DNA of 40,742 nt from Oscillospiraceae bacterium (GTDB lineage Bacteria > Bacillota > Clostridia > Oscillospirales > Oscillospiraceae). Position numbers and translations under genes: made by a program. The notes under the pieces were generated by a model, which worked only from the letters and a program-made list of their open reading frames with translations, had not been told where the DNA came from and did not search any database. Each line of letters starts with the position of its first letter. Within the stretch, counting starts at the first letter, position 1. Shown in pieces: positions 6,865 to 14,304 of the stretch. Location of the stretch: assembly GCA_017938625.1 (NCBI GenBank), contig JAGBBD010000057.1, forward strand, positions 1-40,742, given 5' to 3'.

Positions 6865-8304
6865 ATGAAAAAACTTTTGAAGAAAGCATTGTCGGTACTG
6901 ATCGTAGTATTGTGTCTGATGCCTGTAGTGGCTATGGCATCCGGCGTGCAATTGAGTCCGGGTTTCTTTTTTGACAACACATGGCTCGAACGGGAAGAGA
7001 TGGAAGACCAAACCGATGATAATGTAGTGTTTGAAGAGGAGATCGAGGAAGAGGTTGAGGAAGTGGTCAGACCGATAACGGGCTCTGCGTATCTGATGAT
7101 CAACGATTCAACCGGTCATGTGACCATCGAACAGGGCGAGACTGCCAGCCTGTATATGGACTGCAGCAATCTGCTCAGTTCCATACGCGCACAAGACCGA
7201 TATGTCAATCACTGCGTTGCCAATATCAGAACGACTTCCCGCGGTGGCGGCGAGGTCGTGGTGAGTGCCAACGAGAGAGCATTGCTTGACGGCGGTGTGT
7301 TAACAGGCTCTGTTACCGCTGTTTCCGGTGGTCAGGTGGTTTTGTCTATTACCGTAACAGCAGGCTACAGCACAAACCCCAATGCAAACAGCTATTCTCC
7401 CGATCAAGTATACGGGACCGCCAGCGCTTCCATTCAGATCACCGTGCCCGGTGGCATTGTTGAGGCCCCGGAAGTCGTGATCGTGCCGGAAAAGGAAGGT
7501 TACTTTAAAAATCCTCTTGCCGGAATCGATCCCTATGCAGTGCCCAATCCGTTCTCCGATATTACGCCGGATCACTGGGCATACGAAGCTGTTATGCGCT
7601 GCTATGCCGCAGGCTTGTTGAATGGTGTAGATATCAGCCCGGCGCAGGATGGCTCTCAGGTCATTTATATGAACAAGACCTATAAGCAGGGCGGCGAAGA
7701 GAAGGTGTCCATGACCGTTGTGACTGCAGACGAGTGGATAAAGAAAATGCGGCTCAAGCTGACCGGGAGCGATGAAGGTGCACAGCTGATGAAGTTGGGC
7801 GCTATGGGTGCGACTTTGACCAATCTGAATACAACACAGTGTAGTATCGGAATAGGCAATGGGTATGCGAGAGGTAATATGGTACATGAACTGTACAATA
7901 AATACGATTCTTGTGTCACCCCGGCTTTGCCCAGCTACAATTGCTTGTTTAAGGATGTGCCCCCCAAACTGAAACAATCGGTGGGATGGGCAGCAAAAGA
8001 AGGCGTTGTAAAGGGCTTTAGTGCCGATCGATTTGAGCCTACCTGGAGCATCACCCGAGAGCAGTTCTGCACAATTATTCTCCGCTATGCCAATGAGTTT
8101 GGTATTCCGCTTCGTGCAAATAGTGCTCCCCAGTTTGTTGATAACGATCAGATTTCCGATTATGCAAAAGAGGCGGTTGCAGCTTGCCAGCAGAATGGTC
8201 TGGTTCAAGGCGTAGGTGGAGGAAGATTTGATCCTAAGGGAATAATGACTTTTGATGCGTGTCAAGAGATTATTAATAATTTCTGCAACGTCTACGGCTA
8301 CTAA
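6865..8304 (+). CDS. Secreted S-layer homology (SLH) domain protein
   Basis: A 479-residue exported protein. A clear signal peptide (KKLLKKALS, then a hydrophobic core, AMA before Ser26) is followed by a Glu-rich stretch (about 50-66), a beta-rich region of unknown fold (about 70-205), and SLH modules at about 229 (FSDITPDHWAYEAV), 361 (FKDVPPKLKQSVGWAAKEGVVKGF) and 423 (FVDNDQISDYAKEAV). SLH modules anchor proteins to secondary cell-wall polymers. The first module has an atypical, longer second half with no clear GRFDP-type motif. The start at 6865 has AAAGGAGGAG upstream; in-frame codons upstream lack a ribosome-binding site. It is the first gene after the island promoter and lies 38 bp from the kinase gene. 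Confidence 0.82.
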   Translation: MKKLLKKALSVLIVVLCLMPVVAMASGVQLSPGFFFDNTWLEREEMEDQTDDNVVFEEEIEEEVEEVVRPITGSAYLMINDSTGHVTIEQGETASLYMDCSNLLSSIRAQDRYVNHCVANIRTTSRGGGEVVVSANERALLDGGVLTGSVTAVSGGQVVLSITVTAGYSTNPNANSYSPDQVYGTASASIQITVPGGIVEAPEVVIVPEKEGYFKNPLAGIDPYAVPNPFSDITPDHWAYEAVMRCYAAGLLNGVDISPAQDGSQVIYMNKTYKQGGEEKVSMTVVTADEWIKKMRLKLTGSDEGAQLMKLGAMGATLTNLNTTQCSIGIGNGYARGNMVHELYNKYDSCVTPALPSYNCLFKDVPPKLKQSVGWAAKEGVVKGFSADRFEPTWSITREQFCTIILRYANEFGIPLRANSAPQFVDNDQISDYAKEAVAACQQNGLVQGVGGGRFDPKGIMTFDACQEIINNFCNVYGY

Positions 8305-8342
8305 AACTTAGAGCACAGGCTCTTTGAACGGGGGGAAATACT

Positions 8343-10259
8343 ATGGCAATGATCGATCCTAATCGGCTTTGTCCCAATTGTCTGCAGGAAATGCCGACCA
8401 AAGGCGGGCGGTGTCCTGTTTGCGGCTATACGGAGCAGACACAGGAGGTTAGCCCCAGATGTATGCCGCCCTATACCATTCTTGCCGGAAGATATTTTGT
8501 CGGTACTGTGCTGGGTGAAGGTGGATTTGGCATTACATACAAGGGCTGGGATCTGCAAAACAATACCAAAGTCGCCATCAAAGAATATTTCCCGGCAGGG
8601 CTTGTGACAAGAGATACTTCTCATGGTGGTGCCAATACGGTACAGTCTATCTCCGGACAGATGCGCACCCACTATCAGGCAGGGCTTCAGAAATATGAAA
8701 ATGAAGCCCGATGCCTGATGGATCTGAAGGGCACAGCAGGCATTGTCAATATCCTTGATTTTTTCCATGAAAATGCCACAGCATACATCATTATGGAATT
8801 TATCGAGGGTATGACCCTGCGCGATTATCTGTCGTTGAACGGGGGCAGCCTTTCTGAGCAGAAAGTGCTGGAGATGTTCCGACCTTTGATGTACTCTCTG
8901 GATGCTGTGCACCGTGCCGGTATCGTACATCGAGATATCAGCCCGGATAATATTCTCGTCCAGCCGGATGGGGGGTTAAAGCTGATCGACTTCGGTGCGG
9001 CGCGTCAGTCCACCGGAAGCGCGACCCAAAGCATGACTGTGATCCTGAAGCATGGTTATGCTCCGGAGGAACAATACCGCAGCCGCAGCAAGCAAGGTCC
9101 GTTTACCGATGTATATGCCATCAGTGCGACCTTGTACAAGGTCCTTACGGGAATAACACCGGTGGATTCCATGTCCCGTCTGTTCGAAGATGAACTGACG
9201 CCTTTGGAGCAATTGCCGCACCGTATTTCACCAAAGACTTGCGGCGCAGTGAAAAAAGGCATGGGGATTCGGGCGGAGGACCGTTTCCGGACCATGAGCG
9301 AATTGGCGGCGGCGTTGTATGACAAAGAAGTTACTGTGGAGCCGACTCTGGCAATGCCCGTGGTCAAAAGAAAACACTCGGGACGAATGCTGATGCTCAT
9401 TGGGGCAGCAGCGCTGCTGTGTGTGCTGATTGTAGGCAGCATCTCTCTTCTGGTTGGACCCGGTCAGAACGATTCGGAACTGCTGGCAAGTGCGGCACAA
9501 CTGAATGTGCCGGAATTGAGCGGAAAAACGGAAGAAGATGCCAGGGCATTACTGACCTCTCTCGGTGTTGCAGTGGAGGTAGAATATGCTGCGGCAGATG
9601 GTGCTCATGCAGGCAGAGTTTTGTCGTGGAGCATGACCTCTCCGGAGAGTGTCAGACTTGTTGTGGGCGAACTGACGTCATTCATCTTTGAAGAAAACGA
9701 GGATGGTCTGACGATCACCGGTTACAGCGGAGAGGACGTTGTCCTGCAGTTTCCTCAGACGATCAACGGCATACAGGTCACAGAGATCGGCGAATATGCC
9801 ATGATGGAAGACGGCATGGAGATGAACGGTATTGAGCAGATATCTCTGCCGGACGGACTTCTGCGTATAGGAGAAGGCGCGTTTTCCGGCTGCTCATATC
9901 TGAAATCCCTGAAGCTGCCGGATACGGTGCAGCAAATCGGTATGGGTGCATTCTGGGGATGCAGTGCTGTCGATACGGTGAATATGCCAAAGGATCTGAA
10001 GCGGGTGGAAAAGAGCGCCTTCCAATATTGCTATAATCTGCCGGAGATTATTCTGCCTGAAGGCTGTGAAAGTATCGGAGAAGAAGCTTTCTGCGGCTGC
10101 ACGGCTGTGAAGCGGGTCGTGATCCCTGATTCTGTTACGGATATTGGTTCCGGTGCCTTTGGCGGCTGTCCCTTTGCAGAGCTGCAGGTTGTTGCCGGAT
10201 CTGCAGGAGAAGAGCATGCAAAACAGGGAAATATCCCGTGGAAGCTACAGACGGAGTGA
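8343..10259 (+). CDS. Membrane Ser/Thr protein kinase with zinc ribbon, PASTA-like and BspA-type leucine-rich repeats
   Basis: At 638 residues, this Hanks-type kinase has in order: an N-terminal zinc ribbon (CPNC...CPVCGY, about 10-30), a kinase domain (GEGGFG loop at 58-63, Lys80 in VAIKEY, HRD at 196-198, DFG from Asp216, GYAPEEQY), one transmembrane helix (about 350-372), a single PASTA-like unit (VPELSGKTEEDARALLTSLGV) and about five LRR_5/BspA-type repeats (about 480-630; e.g. EGAFSGCSYLKSLKLPDTV). The catalytic residues are complete, so it should be active, with its outer part sensing cell-wall material or a surface ligand. The start has GGGGGAA 5 nt upstream. The LytTR gene follows after 8 bp. 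Confidence 0.9.
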   Translation: MAMIDPNRLCPNCLQEMPTKGGRCPVCGYTEQTQEVSPRCMPPYTILAGRYFVGTVLGEGGFGITYKGWDLQNNTKVAIKEYFPAGLVTRDTSHGGANTVQSISGQMRTHYQAGLQKYENEARCLMDLKGTAGIVNILDFFHENATAYIIMEFIEGMTLRDYLSLNGGSLSEQKVLEMFRPLMYSLDAVHRAGIVHRDISPDNILVQPDGGLKLIDFGAARQSTGSATQSMTVILKHGYAPEEQYRSRSKQGPFTDVYAISATLYKVLTGITPVDSMSRLFEDELTPLEQLPHRISPKTCGAVKKGMGIRAEDRFRTMSELAAALYDKEVTVEPTLAMPVVKRKHSGRMLMLIGAAALLCVLIVGSISLLVGPGQNDSELLASAAQLNVPELSGKTEEDARALLTSLGVAVEVEYAAADGAHAGRVLSWSMTSPESVRLVVGELTSFIFEENEDGLTITGYSGEDVVLQFPQTINGIQVTEIGEYAMMEDGMEMNGIEQISLPDGLLRIGEGAFSGCSYLKSLKLPDTVQQIGMGAFWGCSAVDTVNMPKDLKRVEKSAFQYCYNLPEIILPEGCESIGEEAFCGCTAVKRVVIPDSVTDIGSGAFGGCPFAELQVVAGSAGEEHAKQGNIPWKLQTE

Positions 10260-10267
10260 ACTGAGTT

Positions 10268-10975
10268 ATGCTGAATATTGGAATATGTGACAGTAATGCT
10301 GCGCAGAGAAGCCAATTGCATAAAGTCCTGGTGACACTGTTGTTTGATACTATGGATATCCGTATCTTTCATTACGAATCCGGAACGGTACTGTTGGATG
10401 CTTTGCGTTCAGAGCAGTTCTGTGTCGATCTGCTTTTTCTTGAGATTGCACTGCCGGATATGAATGGTTTGAAAGTTGCGGGGCAGCTGCGAGCTTCTGA
10501 AAAAAAGCTTGATATCATTTTTTTGACGGAGCTGGAGAGATATGTTTACGATGGCTATGTTTATCATGCCTATGATTATCTGATCAAACCCGTATCGGCA
10601 AAAAGAATCGGTCTGAGTATGCGACGTTATATTGCAGAACGCTTCGGAAACAAAGATGCATTTTTGCTGATCAAAGCAAGAGGAAATACGGAACGGATAG
10701 ATCTTAGCCGAGTGCATTATTTCGAAAGCAGACAAAGAAAAGTGGCTGCGATCATGGATGACAGGGTTGTGGAATTCTATAAGAAAATGGGAGATCTGTT
10801 TTCTGTTGTGGAGAAATCCGGTTTTTTGCGGTGTCACCAGAGCTACACCGTTAATGCTTCTTTGATCGTATCACTTCATAACCATGAGATCATACTGCAG
10901 GATGGGACACCGTTGCCTGTGAGCAAACGATATTTGCCGGATGTACGAAACCATTTGGTGCGTACATCTGTTTAG
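10268..10975 (+). CDS. LytTR-family response regulator with atypical receiver
   Basis: A 235-residue AgrA/LytR-type protein. A CheY-like receiver spans about 1-120 and a LytTR DNA-binding domain about 130-235 (FLRCHQSYTVNASLI, LPVSKRY). In the receiver, the phosphoacceptor position reads Glu59 (LLFLEIALPDMNG) instead of Asp, and the acidic pair near Asp8 is reduced to Asp-Ser, while Thr87 and Lys107 (LIKP) remain. Phosphorylation at the usual site is therefore unlikely; Glu may mimic the active state. No histidine kinase is nearby, whereas Ser/Thr kinases and PP2C phosphatases are. Its stop overlaps the ribosome-binding site of the next gene. Confidence 0.88.
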   Translation: MLNIGICDSNAAQRSQLHKVLVTLLFDTMDIRIFHYESGTVLLDALRSEQFCVDLLFLEIALPDMNGLKVAGQLRASEKKLDIIFLTELERYVYDGYVYHAYDYLIKPVSAKRIGLSMRRYIAERFGNKDAFLLIKARGNTERIDLSRVHYFESRQRKVAAIMDDRVVEFYKKMGDLFSVVEKSGFLRCHQSYTVNASLIVSLHNHEIILQDGTPLPVSKRYLPDVRNHLVRTSV

Positions 10976-10986
10976 GAGGAATGGGA

Positions 10987-11712
10987 ATGATTTCCTTTTA
11001 TGCCGTGACCAATGCCGGTGGGAGAAAATACAACGAAGATTGCGTGGAGGTCCTTGTGGAGGACACCCGCTGGTGCTGTATACTGGCAGATGGTCTTGGC
11101 GGCATGGGTGGTGGTGCAGATGCAGCGCAGATCGTGACGCAAACACTGAAGGAATGCTTTGACTCAGGTTTTATGACGTCGCAGACTTTACAGGAGTGTT
11201 GTCAGCGCGCCCATCAGGCAGTACAGCAAAAAAAGAAAACATTGGGGAAACATGGCAGCTTGTTTTCGACAGTTGTGTTGGTTTACGGAACGGAAAAGAA
11301 AATGCATTGGATCTACTGTGGAGACAGTCGTTTTTATCTGTTTTGCAATGACGCTATTTGCCATCGGACGAAAGATCATAGCGTTCCTCAGATGTTGGCA
11401 TCCTGCGGAGAAATACGCGAAGAGGAAATACGTTGCCATCCGGATAGAAACCGCCTCTTAGCTTGCCTTGGGACAGAGGATGAGCAGGCAAAATTATCTG
11501 CTGTGGGAGAAATGGATATCCAGAGCGGTTTGGTTGGTTTGCTTTGTTCCGATGGCTTTTGGGAGCCAGTTTCGGAAGTGCAGATGCTGCAGGAGCATTG
11601 CAGAGCGAAAAGTGTACAGCAGTGGATCCGTGCACTGGTAAAATTGGTGCGAAAACAGCCTAAGGATGAACACATGGACAATTTTTCTGCAATCGGAATC
11701 TGGGTGCATTGA
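10987..11712 (+). CDS. PP2C-family Ser/Thr protein phosphatase (first)
   Basis: A 241-residue cytoplasmic PPM/PP2C phosphatase that would reverse phosphorylation made by the neighbouring kinases. The metal-binding motifs are all present: NAGGRKYNED, ADGLGGMGGG, YCGDSRFYL, LLCSDGFWE and the late DNFSAIG. The start at 10987 (MISFYAV) is preferred over an ATG at 10981, because TAGGAGGA (10973-10980) directly abuts 10981 but lies 6 nt from 10987. It is tightly coupled to the LytTR gene, whose TAG stop is part of the same element. Confidence 0.92.
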   Translation: MISFYAVTNAGGRKYNEDCVEVLVEDTRWCCILADGLGGMGGGADAAQIVTQTLKECFDSGFMTSQTLQECCQRAHQAVQQKKKTLGKHGSLFSTVVLVYGTEKKMHWIYCGDSRFYLFCNDAICHRTKDHSVPQMLASCGEIREEEIRCHPDRNRLLACLGTEDEQAKLSAVGEMDIQSGLVGLLCSDGFWEPVSEVQMLQEHCRAKSVQQWIRALVKLVRKQPKDEHMDNFSAIGIWVH

Positions 11713-11734
11713 AAAAACAAATGGAGGATCAAGT

Positions 11735-12601
11735 ATGCTTCACCTGAAAAACATACTGCTCAAGAAAAGAAAACAGAAGAAAAAGGTGCAGGCATCACCG
11801 ACATTGGAAGGGAATATCCGAACGGAGATCATGAGCACACCGCAAGTCAATATGCCGCCGCATCTGACTATGTCTGCGGCAACGGACATTGGCACCAGGA
11901 CCTACCAACAGGACTACTATGCTGTCAGCACCACCAGAATGGGTGAATTTGCTGCAATTGTGTGCGATGGTATGGGCGGACTGGAGGGGAGCGAACAGGC
12001 GTCAAAGGCAGCGGCAACCGTGTGGATCGCCATGTACGAAGCCGGGTTTCAGGATTTTGGAGAGTTTGCAGATCGCACTTTTTCTGCCATGGATAGGCTG
12101 GTCCGCAAGATGGATGAGGCAGGCGGAACGACCGCCGCTGCGATTTGGATCGATGGAGATGCTCTGCACTGGATGTCTATCGGTGACAGCAAAATTTATA
12201 TTCTGCGCAATGGCAAATTAGAGCAGCTGACAAGAGAACACAATTATCAGCTGTTTCTTGATGGAAAGCTGGAAAGAGGTGAGATATCACTTCGGCAGCA
12301 CGAAAAAGAAATGGACAAGGGAGCGTCTCTTGTCAGCTATATTGGGCGTGGCCAAATGCCGTTTACCGATGTCAGTGAACGGCCGATATGTCTGATTCCC
12401 GGAGATATCGTTCTGGTGTGCAGTGATGGTCTGTATAAGTCTATCCCGGAAGAAAAACTGGAAAAAATGGTTCTGTCTTATAGCGGAGATTTTGACACCC
12501 TTGCGTCGTATCTTGTGGATTATGCAGCGGCGACTGTGGGTATTCGGGATAATACAACAGTGGTTGCTGTACGCTGCAATGAGCCTTGCTGTATCTCTTG
12601 A
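11735..12601 (+). CDS. PP2C-family Ser/Thr protein phosphatase (second)
   Basis: A 288-residue PPM/PP2C phosphatase with a very basic N-terminal stretch (KNILLKKRKQKKKVQ, about 4-20) and a linker before the catalytic domain (about 45-288). Visible motifs are TYQQDYYAV, CDGMGGLEGSEQAS, GGTTAAAIWI, SIGDSKIYIL, VCSDGLYKS and RDNTTVV, so the metal sites are intact. The basic tail could bind membrane or nucleic acid; this is inference. ATGGAGG lies 7 nt before the ATG at 11735. It is only distantly similar to the first phosphatase, so the two probably have different targets rather than arising from a fresh duplication. Confidence 0.92.
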   Translation: MLHLKNILLKKRKQKKKVQASPTLEGNIRTEIMSTPQVNMPPHLTMSAATDIGTRTYQQDYYAVSTTRMGEFAAIVCDGMGGLEGSEQASKAAATVWIAMYEAGFQDFGEFADRTFSAMDRLVRKMDEAGGTTAAAIWIDGDALHWMSIGDSKIYILRNGKLEQLTREHNYQLFLDGKLERGEISLRQHEKEMDKGASLVSYIGRGQMPFTDVSERPICLIPGDIVLVCSDGLYKSIPEEKLEKMVLSYSGDFDTLASYLVDYAAATVGIRDNTTVVAVRCNEPCCIS

Positions 12602-12660
12602 TATGTTAAAAACGGCAGAATACGGAAGAAAAACGGCAATTTATGTTCAATACTCCGAAA

Positions 12661-12671
12661 AATGCTATAAT
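12661..12671 (+). promoter_or_regulatory. Internal extended -10 promoter ahead of the FHA gene
   Basis: TGC directly before TATAAT (12666-12671) makes a TGnTATAAT extended -10 element in the 107-bp gap between the second phosphatase and the zinc-ribbon/FHA gene. The -35 region is weak (TGTTCA, 16 bp upstream). The downstream half of the island could thus be expressed separately. Confidence 0.5.
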
Positions 12672-12708
12672 CAAACTATAGAAAAATAAAGAACTTGGAG
12701 GAAACAAT

Positions 12709-13350
12709 ATGAACTTACTTAGATGTGCAAACGGACACTATTTTGATGCGGATAAGTATGCAGAGTGTCCGCACTGCTCGCAGATGATGCGGCACGACTT
12801 GACGCAGACTGAGGCTATTGAGATCGAGCAGCCGGGCAAAGACAGCGTGACAACGACGCCTCCCCCCGAGTTCCCGCCTCAGCCGCCGGTGTCACCCGTC
12901 GATCCCGGAGATGATTTTGGCCCCGGTAAGTTTGACTCCGATGCGGATGTTACAGTAGGCTACTACTCGAACCTAATCGGCAATGAGCCTGTTGTTGGTT
13001 TTCTGGTGTGCACAAAGGGTGAGTATTTCGGTGACAGCTTTTCCTTGAAGAGCGGCAGAAACTTTATTGGACGCGCCAGAAATATGGATGTTATTCTGGA
13101 TCTGGATCCTGCTGTGTCTCGAGAGCGCCATGCGATCGTTGTCTATGAGCCCAGAGCAAGAGTGTTTATTGCCCAGGCGGGCGATTCTCATGGCATGTTC
13201 TATGTCAACGACAAGGTTGTTCTGACCAACGAGCCTTTGAAGGCATATGACAAGCTTTCCATTGGCAACACAGAACTGATGTTTATCCCTTGCTGTGGTC
13301 CCGAGTTTAGCTGGGATGATGTGAAACGTGATTCCGGCATGATCTGCTGA
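12709..13350 (+). CDS. Zinc-ribbon and FHA domain protein
   Basis: At 213 residues, this protein has an N-terminal zinc-ribbon-like motif (LRCANGHYFD...CPHC, about 5-23), a Thr/Pro-rich linker (about 30-75, including TQTEAI, TTTPPP and DVTVGYYS) and an FHA domain (about 95-195) that should bind phosphothreonine peptides: GRNFIGRARNMD, VSRERHAI, YVNDK. The Thr-rich segments are plausible substrates of the local kinases, which would allow the FHA domain to switch partner; this is inferred by analogy with GarA/OdhI-type proteins. GGAGGAAACAAT precedes the start. It is followed 20 bp later by the membrane FHA gene. Confidence 0.88.
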   Translation: MNLLRCANGHYFDADKYAECPHCSQMMRHDLTQTEAIEIEQPGKDSVTTTPPPEFPPQPPVSPVDPGDDFGPGKFDSDADVTVGYYSNLIGNEPVVGFLVCTKGEYFGDSFSLKSGRNFIGRARNMDVILDLDPAVSRERHAIVVYEPRARVFIAQAGDSHGMFYVNDKVVLTNEPLKAYDKLSIGNTELMFIPCCGPEFSWDDVKRDSGMIC

Positions 13351-13370
13351 TCGAGAAAGGAGAGAGTGAT

Positions 13371-14249
13371 ATGAAATTTACGATCAAACATGGGCTGCTT
13401 ATCTTTATTGCTCTGGCAGTGGCTGCACTTCTGCTGCCATGGGGCATCTTTGGTAATGTTACCGGTCTTGCTGCAGGTGTTTTTGGAAGTGTGGGCAGTA
13501 TCCCTACGATCTCCGTCAACGGTGCGTATATCGGTGCTTCCTGTTCGGCGGCATTGGTGGAGTTCTTTGAGTATGTTGAGATTGTGTCACTGACAGGTGC
13601 GGCGCTGAATTTCTGGTGGTGGCTGCTTATTTATGTGGTCATCTGCGTGATCCTGGCAGGCTTCCTGCTCCCTGTGATCAGTCTGTTCCTCTGCCTGTTC
13701 ACCCGCAGCAAAAGAGCGACCATCGCGATTTTGTCCATGCAGTCGATCAGTGCGCTCATTGCGATCGTAGAGCTGATCCTTCTTGTTTGGGCAGAAAACT
13801 ACGTTAGTTTGACATCGGCGTTCCAGATGGGGGCAGGTCCTGTGGTGTATCTGGTGGCACTGCTTGCATCCGTTATTGTTGCTGCGATGATCGTCAAAAG
13901 ATACGTTGAAAAAGAACCCAAGGTCGTGCCGACCGGCATCGGCAGCGGTCTGATTTGTCTTGCAGGTGAGTATCGCGGCATCACGATTCCTATGATCAGC
14001 GGGGCGAAAGTGACTTTGGGCAGAGACGCTACTTTCTGTAATTTGGTGCTCTCCGGCAGCAAGATCAGCCGCAAGCACTGTGAGATTGAGTATCTTGGCG
14101 TTGGAGGCAAATACCGCGTGACGGATTATTCCACAAATGGTGTGTTTGTGAAGGGCGGATCCAAGCTTGATAGAGGTACGGCGGTAGAACTGTCTTCCGG
14201 GACGGTCATTTGTCTGGGTAACGATCTGAATATGTTCCAACTGCAGTAA
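13371..14249 (+). CDS. Polytopic membrane protein with cytoplasmic FHA domain
   Basis: A 292-residue protein. About four hydrophobic helices (residues near 7-30, 78-105, 118-140 and 148-172) are followed by a C-terminal FHA domain (about 195-292) with VTLGRDATFC, the SRKH core (GSKISRKHCEIEYLG) and DYSTNGVFVKG, all needed for phosphothreonine binding. It would place a phosphopeptide reader at the membrane, where it could recruit a phosphorylated protein from the same cluster. The membrane part is not one I recognise. AGAAAGGAGAGAG precedes the ATG. Confidence 0.88.
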   Translation: MKFTIKHGLLIFIALAVAALLLPWGIFGNVTGLAAGVFGSVGSIPTISVNGAYIGASCSAALVEFFEYVEIVSLTGAALNFWWWLLIYVVICVILAGFLLPVISLFLCLFTRSKRATIAILSMQSISALIAIVELILLVWAENYVSLTSAFQMGAGPVVYLVALLASVIVAAMIVKRYVEKEPKVVPTGIGSGLICLAGEYRGITIPMISGAKVTLGRDATFCNLVLSGSKISRKHCEIEYLGVGGKYRVTDYSTNGVFVKGGSKLDRGTAVELSSGTVICLGNDLNMFQLQ

Positions 14250-14255
14250 ATAAAT

Positions 14256-14286
14256 AAGAGACCGGTTTGCGTAAAACCGGTCTCTT
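14256..14286 (+). terminator. Hairpin between the membrane FHA gene and the second kinase
   Basis: A perfect 13-bp stem (AAGAGACCGGTTT / AAACCGGTCTCTT) with loop GCGTA is followed by TGTAAAT rather than a T-run. It may be a partial terminator, an attenuator or an mRNA-stabilising hairpin that lowers or separates expression of the last kinase gene. Confidence 0.5.
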
Positions 14287-14304
14287 GTAAATCGGGAGGT
14301 TGTT

